Below are positions 1 through 10,739 of a DNA stretch of 60,000 nucleotides, piece after piece; position 1 is the stretch's first letter, and every line of letters starts with the position of its first letter. The notes beneath the pieces were generated by a model, which saw only the letters and a list, made by a program, of their open reading frames with translations, had not been told where the DNA came from and searched no databases. The DNA lies in the NCBI GenBank assembly GCA_009746045.1, contig RPFO01000595.1:805510-865509 (forward strand). Direction: 5' to 3'. The position numbers and the translations under genes were made by a program. This DNA comes from Mesostigma viride. Taxonomy: Eukaryota > Streptophyta > Mesostigmatophyceae > Mesostigmatales > Mesostigmataceae.

Positions 1-1497
1 GTGAAGAGGGCACTCATGGAGGCGGAGGATCTGCTCAAGGGGGGACGTGCTGTGGTGAAAAAGGAGAGTGCTGGCACTGGCCAGGCCTACCACACCAACA
101 GCAAGGGGAACGGGGGGACCAAGAAATGCAGTCACTGTGGCCTGTCAAATCACAAGGACAAAGACTGCTGGAAGGAGCATCCTGAGAAGGCCCCACGCTG
201 GTACCCCAACCAGCACAGGGGGGGCAAGGGCGGCAACCGAGGGAACCAGAGCAAGGGACGCAACGCACCTGCTGGATCCGCTGCCAACGCAACTCAGGAG
301 GCGGCTGAACTGCCGCCTGGCTTCTGCATGGTCACCATCGCCGAGGAGTCGCCGTCGACGCCGCTGGAGGCTGCTGCTCTCACGCAGTATACGGGCGACA
401 AACTCAACTGGGTGCTGGACTCGGCTGCGAGCAGCCACATGTCCCCGTGCCGTTCTGACTTCGTGTCACTTATCCCCCACAACAGGCAGATCGTCGGATC
501 AGGCGGCGACCTGCAAGCTGCTGGAGTTGGCACAGTTTCTGTGCATTTGCCGGGGAGCGAGCTCCGACTGGATGGAGCCCTTCTGGTCCCCGAGCTGCCC
601 GTTCGGGTGCTCTCTGTTGGAGCGCTCGTGAAGGCTGGCCACAAGCTGGATTTCAACCAGGAAATCGCTGTGGTGGACAACAAGGCGCACAAGATGGAGC
701 AGAGGGACAACGTCTACGTGTTACCTGCTCTCAACAAGAAGGCGGCGCTGGCGGCCACGACCGTGCGGCCGTTGGGGTCGCTGTGGAGCGCTGGCCTGCC
801 AGTGGCGGCCATGTCCAAGACGCTGGGCTTTCTGCCTGGCTTTTCGCGGCCTTTGGGGCTGCAGGCTTCTTCCCGAGGCGCTTTGCTGCGCCCGGTGTCG
901 TCGCCACTGTCGTGTGGCGGCAAGGGCGGTTTTTCCGCTGACAAACCTGCAATTGTGCAGGATTTTGGCGTGGTGGGGACGGCAAGGAATGGGATCGGCT
1001 TAGTACCGGTCGTTGGGGCACACGGGGAGGACGGTTCCTGGAGTTCTGCGTCGGGCAGTACTACTTATAGCCCTCTCGTGCCAGATCAGGTGGACTCTGC
1101 TCCACCAGTTTCCCTGACCCCTCCAGCGGCGAGCTCACCTGGCTTGCCGTTGTCCATGGATGTCAACCTACGTGGCGTGCTGGGAGAGCTTCCCCAGCCT
1201 GGCATCGTTTGGCCTACTAGTGCCAACACGCAGACGTCACCAAGCCTGCTGCGTGACGGTTTCGCTCCCTGGCCAGAATCAAGTGGGGGTTTGGCGTGGC
1301 GCGTCTCGGGCGCCAGCATTTTGGATTTTGCTGCGGGGGGAATTCCTGGTGAGGGGAGGCCACCAGATGCACCAAGTCCAAGCCCAGTCCTGGAGCCAAG
1401 TCCTGGAGCTGGAGTCGTCGGCTGCCACGTGTCCCTGTCAATTTGGGACTGTGCTGAGCCAACAAGTTGCCGGCACAAGTGCTGCCTTGAGCACTAA
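1..1497 (+). CDS. Copia-type gag-protease protein of a non-autonomous LTR retrotransposon (5' end cut by window)
   Basis: The frame is open from base 1 to a stop at 1497; position 1 is GTG, so the true start lies outside the window. Near residue 43 there is a retroviral zinc knuckle, CX2CX4HX4C (CSHCGLSNHKDKDC), marking the end of Gag. Near residue 137 the motif WVLDSAASSHMSP is the copia aspartic protease active site (DSA where DSG or DTG is usual), followed by the usual copia protease body ending around residue 240. The remaining 250 residues are Pro/Gly/Ser-rich and match nothing I recognise. There is no integrase or RT, whereas an autonomous copia polyprotein is over 1,200 residues. Either this is a gag-only element that borrows enzymes, or a deletion fused Gag-protease to unrelated sequence. 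The residues before the knuckle resemble the Gag encoded at 6320-7345. Confidence 0.75.
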   Translation: MKRALMEAEDLLKGGRAVVKKESAGTGQAYHTNSKGNGGTKKCSHCGLSNHKDKDCWKEHPEKAPRWYPNQHRGGKGGNRGNQSKGRNAPAGSAANATQEAAELPPGFCMVTIAEESPSTPLEAAALTQYTGDKLNWVLDSAASSHMSPCRSDFVSLIPHNRQIVGSGGDLQAAGVGTVSVHLPGSELRLDGALLVPELPVRVLSVGALVKAGHKLDFNQEIAVVDNKAHKMEQRDNVYVLPALNKKAALAATTVRPLGSLWSAGLPVAAMSKTLGFLPGFSRPLGLQASSRGALLRPVSSPLSCGGKGGFSADKPAIVQDFGVVGTARNGIGLVPVVGAHGEDGSWSSASGSTTYSPLVPDQVDSAPPVSLTPPAASSPGLPLSMDVNLRGVLGELPQPGIVWPTSANTQTSPSLLRDGFAPWPESSGGLAWRVSGASILDFAAGGIPGEGRPPDAPSPSPVLEPSPGAGVVGCHVSLSIWDCAEPTSCRHKCCLEH

Positions 1498-2834
1498 GGC
1501 GGTCGGTGCGGGAGCCCTGCTTCCGCTATTTTCATGGCGATTTTTGGGGATGCGCTATGGTCACGTTCGTTGGGAATTTGATAGCTAGCTTAACTAACCC
1601 CTTATGATCTCAAGTCGCCACTGTTTTTCGTTCGTGAAAAATTGCTTTAGACACGAATATTTTGTGGTCTATTGTGCTGTTAGGTGCGGGGTCCTTCCGG
1701 CCTTATGCATCTCGCATAGTCTTGTTTTGTTTCTGCTAGACTTTTTCATAGCGCTTCGTCGGGATGCGTTATTTGAGTTCTAGACCACCTGTGTTCATCG
1801 TCCCCATGACGTTCTTCTACCAGCAATGGTATGTTTTCCAAGTTCTTTGTAATCTTGGTACGTTTGGCTAGCGCCGGTTTGCTGGCCATGTCTCCGTTCT
1901 TGCTGACCCTTTTTGTGGTCAATCTGCACGTTCATTTCATGTCGTGTGTGTTGCCCATTCTTAGGGCATACTTTCTCGTTGCATGCTAGGTTTGTTCATG
2001 CAGTTTGCGGTTGTGTCTTTTGTACATAGCCTGCGTTTGTGCTCCTGACTTTGTCGTCGCTTCATGTCCCGTTTTTAGTCGCTTTCAACTATCGTTGGTT
2101 AATCAGAGCTGTCTTTTCAGTTCGTTCATGTTGGCTAATGCTAAGATCCATGACTATGTCGGTTTATGTTAGTTACCTGTGTGATTAAGGTGTGTCAGGA
2201 CTACGTGTTCTGCTCCTTGTTCACCGTTGGTGCTCTGCCGTAGGTCGGATGCTTTATGTCGTTAATCACATGTTTTATGCGTTAATCATACATCATGTCC
2301 CCTGCATTGTCTAAGAGTTTGCCTGTGTTAGAGCATTTTGTGTGCTTCTTCATGTTTTCAGGCGACGCTAGAGTGAGGGGGGTGTGATCCAAAGCGCATC
2401 TTCCCAACGAAGTTTTTGACTTGGCAACACATGCTAGTTGCTGGGCGATGCGGCAATCTTTCCTGCTGCTTTCGTTGGACACTCGGCGCGTCACCGGTCC
2501 GGAGTTCCAGTTTCCAGTTTCCGTGGAGATCGTCTTTTGACTACTTTGACCACGGTGTTTGCTAGCGAGGGGGGTGGATGTTTTTCGCCCACTTACCCGT
2601 GATCAGTTAGTGTTTGATCCTTACCACTGGCCTGGGTTGCATCCCATTTTTGGTTTGGTGCCATGTGGGTAAGGGGGGTGTCAAGGTTGTACCCAAATGT
2701 CACCTTGATAGTGAGTACTGAATTTAATTCTAGAGTCCTATGTTTGGTCAAGGCTTGACTGGCTGAGAGCTTTTCCTCTAAGTGTTATACTTGACAGGAT
2801 AGCACTAGAGCAAGGTCATGTGTTGTAAGGGGGG
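1498..2834 (+). other. Non-coding internal region of the copia-type element, with polypurine tracts
   Basis: No credible gene is seen. G-rich tracts that look like LTR-element polypurine tracts occur near 2372, 2571, 2671-2678 and 2827-2834. The last two are each followed directly by TGTCAAGG, the kind of sequence that begins an LTR. Confidence 0.4.
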
Positions 2835-3450
2835 TGTCAAGGACATGGTCCTTGTATTTGTACCCACCTGACCTGGCTAGATAGATAGAGGCTCTTGTAC
2901 AGGAGCCACTGTTCTTTATCCCGTTGGATTTGGCCTACAAATGAGAAAGTTGTGGCCAGTTTTAGTAATCAGGGATTAGTACCTATGCCAAGTGGATCCT
3001 TATAGGCAGCTGACAAATCTGTCTATGTCAGCTGACCTATGACATGTCAGATGAGAATCTATGACAGGACAGCTGACTGATTGACATGTACACTGTGCAT
3101 GTCAGATGTGGCGCTGATATGTTCACGCCAGATTTACTTCATCATCATCAGATCACACATAGAGAGATCTTTTATTAAATAGTTAGATTACTGTGCAGCA
3201 GTTACAAGTTAAGACTGTACATCAGTTACAAGATAAGGCTGTACAGCAGTTACAAGATAAGATTTATTCTTGTCTAGATCTGATTGGTAGCCTGTACACT
3301 GACCTAACCTGATTGGTGGCCTGAGTATTACATGAGAATATTCCTAGGCACATTCCTAGCCAGCCAATCAGGTCATTCCAGTTTGCTGCCTGTGTTTTTT
3401 CCTCGAGTTAATAAAACAACTGAGGAGCCTTGCCAAAGGTACTCCTCACT
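2835..3450. repeat. Probable LTR sequence of two tail-to-tail retroelements
   Basis: This gap separates the 3' sides of the + element (1-2834) and the - element (3452-7345). It starts with TGTCAAGG after a polypurine tract and contains short internal repeats such as CAGTTACAAGATAAG (about 3190-3260). No second LTR copy is present in the window, so LTR identity is inferred and its ends are not fixed. Confidence 0.35.
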
Positions 3451-3451
3451 A

Positions 3452-6178
3452 TCATTCTGCCTCAAACTGAGTCTCTGTCTCTTTGCTTCCATCCTCCATA
3501 GCCTGTACCTGCAAGGACAGGCACATTTGGGTTCCAATCACAAGCATTGTAGAAGGCAAACCCATTAGTTCTTTCAACACTATCAGATGTAGGTCATCCC
3601 CGTGCAGCGAAGCATACACTGGCAGGCCTTCCCATTGCCCCAGAAACAGACAGGGGTCTACAGGAGAGACCTTCAAGTTGCAATGTTCCTTCAGGAAACG
3701 GTTGAGAGTCTCCCTCCAGATTATTGGACTTGACCTCAGGCCCTCCAGGCCCTTGAGGATTTTAAGGAACTCCGTGTGGATGTCCCTTTTCCATACAGCA
3801 GGCACCCTAACATAGAAAGGCGTCTTGCCCTCCCACTTTTCCTGTGCCACATCTGCATCCCCCTCTAGAAATGCCCTCTTGAAGTCTACCACCACTGAGC
3901 CATAGTCCAAGCCCTTGTTGAGAAGGCCTAGAAATACACACAGCAGCAGCCTCCAAGTATCATGCAACATGCCAGGGGTATACAACTCCTCAGCAGTGCA
4001 CTCACCAGTACCCTTGAACTCATTCAGCACTGGCCTGACATGTGGTACCTTGACCCCGTCCACCTCCTTCATCTTGATGACAAACTTGAGCTTGAGTAGA
4101 CGTCGTGCAGGAGGCAGGTCATTGACAGGTTCCACGCATTTCTTGGAGATCCAGTCCTCCCCAGATTTAATCAAACCCAGTGTGACCTGGGGACACATAA
4201 TGGGAGAGGACATGAGCTTCACCAGGCCTTGGTAGTTGATAGGGCTGTGTCCAGCAAGTGAGTGAGGACCAATGCCCAAACTGCTTGGATGACTAGCAGC
4301 TGGCAATATGAGGTCATCAACCAAGGGCTCCTGCCCCTGGCACACTTGCACACGCTTAACCGACCTGGTTACTGCACGTGATAGGTGAGTGGTCCTGAAA
4401 TTAATCAGTGGGACCTGACCAGCCCCTTCCTTAGTCAGGAGAGAGGACGTGATCACTACTCCATCCTGGCATAGGAAATTCTGCCCCAGAAGAGCAGGTC
4501 CTTGATAGCCCTCCAAGACACAAAAAGCAGTGTCCTGTCCAAGGATAGGAATGAATACCTCACCCAGTACCTTCACGTGTACCCCGCCACTGAAGTCAGA
4601 CACAAACTGATAGCTGGGTTCAGACATGCTGTACCCTGCTGCAGCCCTGGTCCCAATGATGGAAACCTGAGAATTAGTGTCTACCTCTAAGGCAGTGTCC
4701 AGCCCCAGATTGCCATGCCACCTGAGCTTGGCTACCTTGGGCTGCTTCTTGGCCCTTTGTAGAGCCCCAATCAATCCAGCCAAACTTGTCCCCCTGGGCT
4801 TGGTTAGTGCCTTGGGCTTGACAGTTGACTCCCCAGCTGTTGACCTTGCAGCCTGTTCAACAAGTACCTCTGCAACCTGGCCAGGGCTGACAGATTCCCC
4901 TGCAACAGATGTGGTCGTTGCGTCAGTGATGTCACCTGGGACCTGAAAATCCTGCAGATCCTGTGAGCCTTGTGCCTGACTGCCCTCATTCATCAGGTTA
5001 GGCTTGACATATGACCAACTCAGCCGGTGCACATGCTTTGGTTCGTCCTCCATGCTGACCAAGCATGCGTGGCTAGCTTCATCAACCTGGGTAACCACCC
5101 CAGGACTCCAGCTACCACGTTTGCCATAAAGGCTAGGTTCCTTCCAAGCTAGGACCTTCTGACCCACTTGTGGCTCCAGCATCTTCCAACCCCGGTCCTT
5201 CTCCCTCAGCTTGGCAAAGGTGACATGTGCAGCATGTTTCCAGCCCTCCAGCACATGTGGTGGGCACAGGCCATGATATAGACCCATTGGGCTGACAGCA
5301 ACTCCATCATAGTAGAAGTTAACCCTGCTGTTCAGCTGCTGCTCCACGTTCCTCAGCCATGCACTCCTGACAAGTGCAGGTGCAGACAAGGGTACCCAGT
5401 CTTCAGAGATGATCAATTTCTTGACCTCCTGGATTGCCCTCTCGATAGCACCCTGCTGCCCATGAGCCTCCCTAGGTGTAACCAGCAACTCAGGAAGGGT
5501 AGGATCACCCTTGAGATGCTGAAACTGCATGTCCACCTGGATCCTTGTGGTAGGAAACTTGGCTCTTACATTCTGCAGGGCAGCCAGCAAGTACCTGTTC
5601 TTCATAGAAGGTAAATGCTCCAGCACCTTGTATTTCGTGTACCTGTCCACGCACACCAACAGTTGCATGCCCCTGATGTGTTGGATATCACACTGCAGAT
5701 CACCAATGCTCTGAGGTAGAGCTTTGGCATGTGATTTCCTGGGCTTGTTGGAGGACAACTGGCACTTACACCGTGAGGCAGCTTGCTGACACGCCTTAAG
5801 AAGGGGTGCCCTGCCCATACGGAAGGCAAAGTTGTTTGACAGAGAAGTGGCATGCCCAAACATGTTGTGGATTCGGGCACCCAACTCCTGGTACACAGAG
5901 GAAGCAGTCCCTGGCACAGTCAGGACTGTGCTGTCAGGTTGTCCAGCATCACCATGCTGACTTCCATCCTGTTCTGACTCAGAGCCTGAGTCACCCTGCT
6001 CATGCCCAACACCTGGACCGCCAGCAGGGACCACATGCATACCACCAGAGGCCTTCACACCCCTCTGTGGTTGTACATTGGTTTCTCTCAAAATGAGAGG
6101 TCCACCCTCGTGCCCAGCACGAGGATGCATGGGGTCAGACATTCTTACAGCTGCACCAGCTGTCAAGGACGTCTTCAT
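3452..6178 (-). CDS. LTR retrotransposon pol with integrase, retropepsin-like and copia-like RT domains in that order
   Basis: A 908-codon frame from an ATG at 6178. Domains in order: HHCC-like zinc region (about residues 104-139, HNMFGH then Cys residues); integrase core with likely catalytic D164, D216 and E246; a basic SH3-like C-terminal integrase segment (about 338-394); a retropepsin-like fold (about 487-570) with DTNS at 500-503 and ALLGQNF at 562-568; and a copia-type RT (about 690-870) with VVVDFKRAFLEGD (D765) and LHGDDL (D861, D862) replacing YVDDL. Ty1/copia order is protease-integrase-RT-RNase H and gypsy order is protease-RT-RNase H-integrase, so protease between integrase and RT fits neither. 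RNase H is absent and the frame ends soon after the RT, so the copy looks truncated. DTN in place of DTG may mean the protease is inactive. Confidence 0.75.
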   Translation of the reverse strand: MKTSLTAGAAVRMSDPMHPRAGHEGGPLILRETNVQPQRGVKASGGMHVVPAGGPGVGHEQGDSGSESEQDGSQHGDAGQPDSTVLTVPGTASSVYQELGARIHNMFGHATSLSNNFAFRMGRAPLLKACQQAASRCKCQLSSNKPRKSHAKALPQSIGDLQCDIQHIRGMQLLVCVDRYTKYKVLEHLPSMKNRYLLAALQNVRAKFPTTRIQVDMQFQHLKGDPTLPELLVTPREAHGQQGAIERAIQEVKKLIISEDWVPLSAPALVRSAWLRNVEQQLNSRVNFYYDGVAVSPMGLYHGLCPPHVLEGWKHAAHVTFAKLREKDRGWKMLEPQVGQKVLAWKEPSLYGKRGSWSPGVVTQVDEASHACLVSMEDEPKHVHRLSWSYVKPNLMNEGSQAQGSQDLQDFQVPGDITDATTTSVAGESVSPGQVAEVLVEQAARSTAGESTVKPKALTKPRGTSLAGLIGALQRAKKQPKVAKLRWHGNLGLDTALEVDTNSQVSIIGTRAAAGYSMSEPSYQFVSDFSGGVHVKVLGEVFIPILGQDTAFCVLEGYQGPALLGQNFLCQDGVVITSSLLTKEGAGQVPLINFRTTHLSRAVTRSVKRVQVCQGQEPLVDDLILPAASHPSSLGIGPHSLAGHSPINYQGLVKLMSSPIMCPQVTLGLIKSGEDWISKKCVEPVNDLPPARRLLKLKFVIKMKEVDGVKVPHVRPVLNEFKGTGECTAEELYTPGMLHDTWRLLLCVFLGLLNKGLDYGSVVVDFKRAFLEGDADVAQEKWEGKTPFYVRVPAVWKRDIHTEFLKILKGLEGLRSSPIIWRETLNRFLKEHCNLKVSPVDPCLFLGQWEGLPVYASLHGDDLHLIVLKELMGLPSTMLVIGTQMCLSLQVQAMEDGSKETETQFEAE

Positions 6179-6319
6179 AGGAACCTGTACCTCTCCAGGT
6201 GACCTGGGGCCACACTGAACCTGGAGATCACCCTCTTGTTGCCCAGATATAAAATCTGCATTGGAGCACCTGGCCTCCCCCTTGGGTGAATTAAGGTGTG
6301 TAGGGGTTGCCTCAGACAG

Positions 6320-7345
6320 TCACTGCTCCTTGTTGTCTTCTTGCTGACTGCCCTTTGAAGGCTGGCCTGCCTGGGACTTGTTGTTGTTCTTCTTCTTGTT
6401 GTTGTTGTTATTCTTGTTGCTGCCCTGGCCCTGGGACTTCTTGAAGCTGGGACACTCCTTCTTGATGTGCCCCCACCCCTTGCACAGGTAGCATTGTATC
6501 TTGGACTTGCCCTGGCCACTGCCCCCATTGTCAGACGCGTTGCCCTGCTTGGGCTGACCACCCACCCGCCTGAACACCGACTTGGAGTGTGACCTCCTGT
6601 CAGAATCAGGTGAATGATCTCCCTTGCGCTTGTTATGGTTGCCCCTACGCCCTCCTTGGCTTCGGTCAGCCTCAGACGTCTTGGAGCCACCCTGGGTACG
6701 CCCGCCTGCCTGGGTAGCCTTCACTGCTGGCACTCCACCCTCAAACAGCTCCTCTGCCTCGAGTGCTTGTTTAATGATGACCTTGTAGGCCTTCAGGGTA
6801 GAGTGTGGGGCACACATGACTTTTAAGGAGCCACGTGTCGCCTTATCCAGCCCAGAAACCTTGAGCCAGTTGGTTAGGGCTATGTTATCAGCGACATTAA
6901 AGCCGTGAGCCCTGCCCTCCTCAACCATCTTACAATAGTTGAGAAAGTTCTGGATCAGGTCCCCCTTGACCTCCCACCCTTGATACTTGTCCTGCCAATG
7001 GATGCCGACCTTCTTGCGTTGGTCTTCCAGCAGCTCCTTCAGCTCAGCTACGTACAGTGCCCAGGCCTTATTGGCCTTCTTGCACTCCCTGGTCAGGTCC
7101 TTAATCTGGTCAGTACACTTGCCAAAAGTGCTACTTCCTATCCAGATTTGATAGTAATTTGTACCACCGTACAAGCTAGGGAACCCTTCCAATCCTTCCA
7201 CAAACTCTTCAGCCTGCTTAGGCTTGGAGTCTGAGGTTACAGGCTGCAGCTGATTGACAATTAAAAGACCCTGTGTGGTGAGATCAAAGCCATGAACAGC
7301 TTGTGCATTATTATTATTGTGAGGAAGGTTGGTAATCTCTCCGGT
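6320..7345 (-). pseudogene. Gag of the same LTR element, 5'-truncated
   Basis: The reading frame ends at 6320 and is open upstream to an in-frame stop near 7352, with no ATG, so the N-terminus is missing. The protein has a helical Gag-like body, a basic Gly/Ser/Arg region, and the zinc knuckle CYLCKGWGHIKKEC (CX2CX4HX4C), followed by an Asn/Lys-rich tail encoded by AAC/AAG repeats (6370-6420). Its segment ALEAEELFEGG parallels the Gag at 1-1497, so both elements belong to related copia-type families. It lies 140 bp upstream of pol in a different frame. No 5' LTR is found beyond 7350. Confidence 0.7.
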
Positions 7346-7604
7346 AACCCCACGTCATCTACGTGAGCGGTTCCACTACCAGCACCCCCATTATTATTCC
7401 CACTGGCTGGCCCTTGCTACGGCGTCCCTCAGCCATCCTGCACTACAAGCTATTCAAAGAACACCTTAGCAAAGCAGCAGAAAATATGTACAAAATTTGT
7501 GTCGCCACTGCCGCCTGCGCCGGTGTCGCTGCCGCCCCCGCGAATTGCCGCTGAAAATTCGACAAAAAAATGTCGACGAGTACTGCAAAAGAAAATTAGG
7601 CCGA

Positions 7605-8315
7605 CTAGTAGTCAAGGCCCCTGAAGTCGCAGTACGTGTATACGAACTCACGATCCTCCATATCCAGCTCCGGACCTGCACCGGTATGTATTAAAACCGG
7701 TGTGCTCCCCGCCGCGTAAGTTGCGACGCGCCGACGCGCGACGAGGCGCAGAGGATGTGTAAAGATCGTCAACAATTCCCACCCCGCGGGAATCCACTCT
7801 CGCACAGATGCGAGAAATGCCACCAGGTTAATTAAAACCTGGCGCTCACGACTGCGTACGCCGCGAGTGAGCAGCGATAGCAGCGCAAGATCTTGAAACA
7901 AATTTGTTGACACCGCCGGCGCGCCCCCCGTGCGTAGCGATGCCCAGTTTTGCAGGTTTCTCTGGTAACCGGTGAGTGAAGAGAGGACGTTGTCCAACTC
8001 CTCAATGGCAGTCGTGACTTCGGTCACCGACCGCAAACCTCCCCGCACCTGGACCGTAAATGTCGATAAAATGTTTCGAATCTGGTCCAACAGGTTGCGG
8101 ATTGCCGGCACCAGTGCTGGCAAATCGGGGTCCTCGGGGTTATCCCCGAGCAATGGATGAGCTGCGCGCTGTTGACGATGAAGCTCGTCGAGCGAGATCG
8201 TAACTTCGTCGAGCAATTGCTGCCACGACGGCGCAGTCGGTCTTGACGAAGGACCAGCCGGCGGAGCGGCTATTTCCTCGTCATCGGGAATCCGGAATTC
8301 TTCAGAATTTGGCAT
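7605..8315 (-). CDS. Orphan protein of 236 residues, unknown function
   Basis: An intact frame from an ATG at 8315 to a stop at 7605; the frame stays open upstream to about 8429, but MPNSEEF looks like the natural start. The N-terminal 45 residues are acidic and Pro/Ser-rich (IPDDEEIAAPPAGPSS). The rest is predicted helical with leucine and isoleucine at heptad-like spacing (LLDQIRNILSTF, AIEELDNVLSSLTGY), then an Arg-rich stretch (LRLVARRRV) and an acidic, aromatic C-terminus. There is no zinc knuckle, signal peptide or convincing membrane helix. I do not recognise a family. It could be a host gene or a structural protein of a mobile element, since it sits between transposon remnants. Confidence 0.45.
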   Translation of the reverse strand: MPNSEEFRIPDDEEIAAPPAGPSSRPTAPSWQQLLDEVTISLDELHRQQRAAHPLLGDNPEDPDLPALVPAIRNLLDQIRNILSTFTVQVRGGLRSVTEVTTAIEELDNVLSSLTGYQRNLQNWASLRTGGAPAVSTNLFQDLALLSLLTRGVRSRERQVLINLVAFLASVREWIPAGWELLTIFTHPLRLVARRRVATYAAGSTPVLIHTGAGPELDMEDREFVYTYCDFRGLDY

Positions 8316-8956
8316 CTTTTTAACAGAGCGTGTAATACGAGTTGTGAGGGTGAGAATGCCACGAATTCCGCCATGGTTCTTGCAGGAAGTTGCCTTTATT
8401 AATAACAAGGAAACACAGACGTAAGTCACGTCACTTCCAAGACTGCACGCAGCACAGACGACAGGGTCGCAGTGCCAAGAGAACGTGCACGCAAGAACTA
8501 GCGTCCCGGTGTGACCAAGTCACTCATATAGCTTGCTAGGGACGCGTCCAAGTATTCAGCTGCACTGTCACAGCTGAACTGTCAATCAATTGATTACACA
8601 GACTCTGGCACGCCTTTGGCGCGCAGATCTATCAATTGTCCATACGGCTAGTCCTGTGGACCTATCCGTACACTAGTCAGCATCAATTGTCTCATAGGTC
8701 CTGGCGCGCTACAGCACGCCTACCTATCAATTGACCATCAAGTCCTGTACAAGTCCTGTCAACGTCCTGCGGACTATCAAAGTGACACTTGTACATCCTG
8801 TGTCCGTACGCGCCCACAGTGGCGCGCCGGGTACTGTCGGCACAGCCTAGGAAACGTCATAACTTTTACGTTCCTTAACCAAATGAGGCGTTCAAGGTGC
8901 CGTTGGAAAGAGCGTAACAATCTCTATCCATCTAACGTAAATCCTTTACGTTAACT
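8316..8956. other. Gene-free stretch with short dispersed repeats
   Basis: No gene seen. CAATTGA and CAATTG motifs, GTCCTG and GGCGCGC recur at 8560-8830. It could be a promoter or LTR-like region for the ORF at 7605-8315, but no paired copy is present. Confidence 0.3.
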
Positions 8957-9130
8957 GCCAGAGTCTGCCCAACTTTGGCTGGACTGCCTGGCGTCGAAGC
9001 TTGGGCGGTTAGTCTAGAAATCAGCCGCAAAACGGAGGCCGGATGCCCTGGCTCTCGGCATGGCCGGGCCCCTGCCCACACTCCGCCTCTTAGACGACAC
9101 CGAGGTCTAAGTACTATTCCCTATACTTCA
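8957..9130 (+). pseudogene. L1-like LINE ORF2 fragment
   Basis: The sequence closely matches 37367-37510 of the LINE at 37-38 kb (shared GAGTCTGCCCAACTTTGGCT), covering the segment just after the RT YADD-like motif. It has indels and no open frame. A further relic of the LINE 3' hairpin (CTCACGTGACACAGT) occurs near 9799. Confidence 0.6.
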
Positions 9131-10739
9131 GGCCGCTTCAAGCTGCTCGGCATGGTTGGCTTCCCGACTGCGGGGACGACCTGACGATCGACACGGATCG
9201 GCATAGTATTGTTTGAGACTTTCGATAGCTATTATAGATTGGGGAACTTGGCCGAGTTATATTCCAACAGTCAGCCCATGTACTGTACCCGTGACTTTGC
9301 TCGGGTTTGTTGGTGTGTTACTGGTCTGTACCCGAGACTACCAGGTTACTACCGGGATGCCCGCAGACTGGCGAATGCCACGTGTAAATCTACGGCTAAT
9401 ATAGCGTAGGGGTTGCGGCGCTAGAGGTCCGGCCCACAGTCTGCTGGCCCGCTGGCATCGCACAGCCTAGGACAAATGTTTTAGGTGGCAATGGCTTCAG
9501 CATCTTTGGTTTGGAATGAAATCGACTTGGAGTGAAACTCCGACGTCTGCCAAATAGCCAGGGGTCATATCTGGGCTGCACTAATGCCCTTTGTGCATTC
9601 CATGTAATTGCATAATTTATCTAGTTGTGCATTTTGGGCCTAGCTAGCTAGTATTTCCGCCCATGCACTAGCTAGAATTCTGGGCTACATGAATTCCCGT
9701 AATCCTCGCGGATAGCAGATTCCGGGCCGGCACTCAGGCGTAACTCGGGCTAGACTAGGATCTTAATTCGGAATCGCTGGTGCGGCTCGTTACATTATGC
9801 TCACGTGACACAGTTACTTGTAAATTTGTTGAATTTACGACTGGAATTCAAGACCATGTGTTACGCCGTGTTTGTCCCCTGCCACCTCCTCCTATGCATG
9901 GCAGGGTCCCCTAATTGTCCCATCGCAACCCACTGGCAAACTTGCGCGCGCCGGACACCGTGGGCGCGGCGCGACCCGGACCTATATGTGACACAACTGC
10001 TTGAAGATGCAGGGCTTCTGGGACTATCCGTACTCCGCGCCAGCATGATTGACAAGGAGAAATGGGCTGCCATCTGCGATAAGCACCTTCCTGAGGGGTA
10101 TGCTCCTGTTATCTCCCCACGGGCCCCGCGGCCCGTTGCTATAGCCAGGGTAGAAGTCCGCAGGTGGAGGTTATTGGTCCTGAGGATAGCCGCTACACTA
10201 CCGCCTCATCTGCCATGACAGTAGAGGACAGCTCGGATGAGGATTACATCCCCATGCATCTAGTGGTTGGGGGATGATGCAGACGATATTTGTTTAAACT
10301 TTTGTGTAATTATTTTTCTAATGAGATTAGCATAGTACTCCGTGGCAGGCCTTTGCGCATGACACGCAAGTACTTACTTACTTACTTCCCCTGCCACCTC
10401 GGCCTCTACCTATCCAATACGGCCTCCACGTGGCATGCCCATGCGCATGACACGCAAATACTTGAAATACTTACTTACGGCCTCCACACCTAATGGGTCC
10501 TAAACTGGTCAAGCCGCATGAGGAGCTACCTTGTGCATGTTGCGAAAGACCTATGAGCCGACTCAGATCTCAATGCTGGAATATACGAATAGCCAAATTT
10601 ATGTGCCGAATCTGACAGCTCAGGACAGAAACAGGAAGCAATAAACTAAACAAACCATGACCCCAGCTCAATGTACTGTTACGATTCCATAATAATAACA
10701 CACGCCGAGTGTTTCAACAAGGGGTAGGACGAAGCCTAA
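9131..10739. other. Intergenic stretch, no recognisable gene
   Basis: Only short frames are present. One of 137 codons at 9805-10218 (+) has no recognisable domain or codon signature and was not accepted as a gene. Small repeats such as CTTACTTAC occur at 10365-10390 and 10460-10475. Confidence 0.4.

Noticed and set aside
9805-10218. 137-codon frame on the + strand
   Set aside because: No domain, no codon bias different from the flanks, and a decayed LINE 3' hairpin sits at its start; not enough to call a gene.
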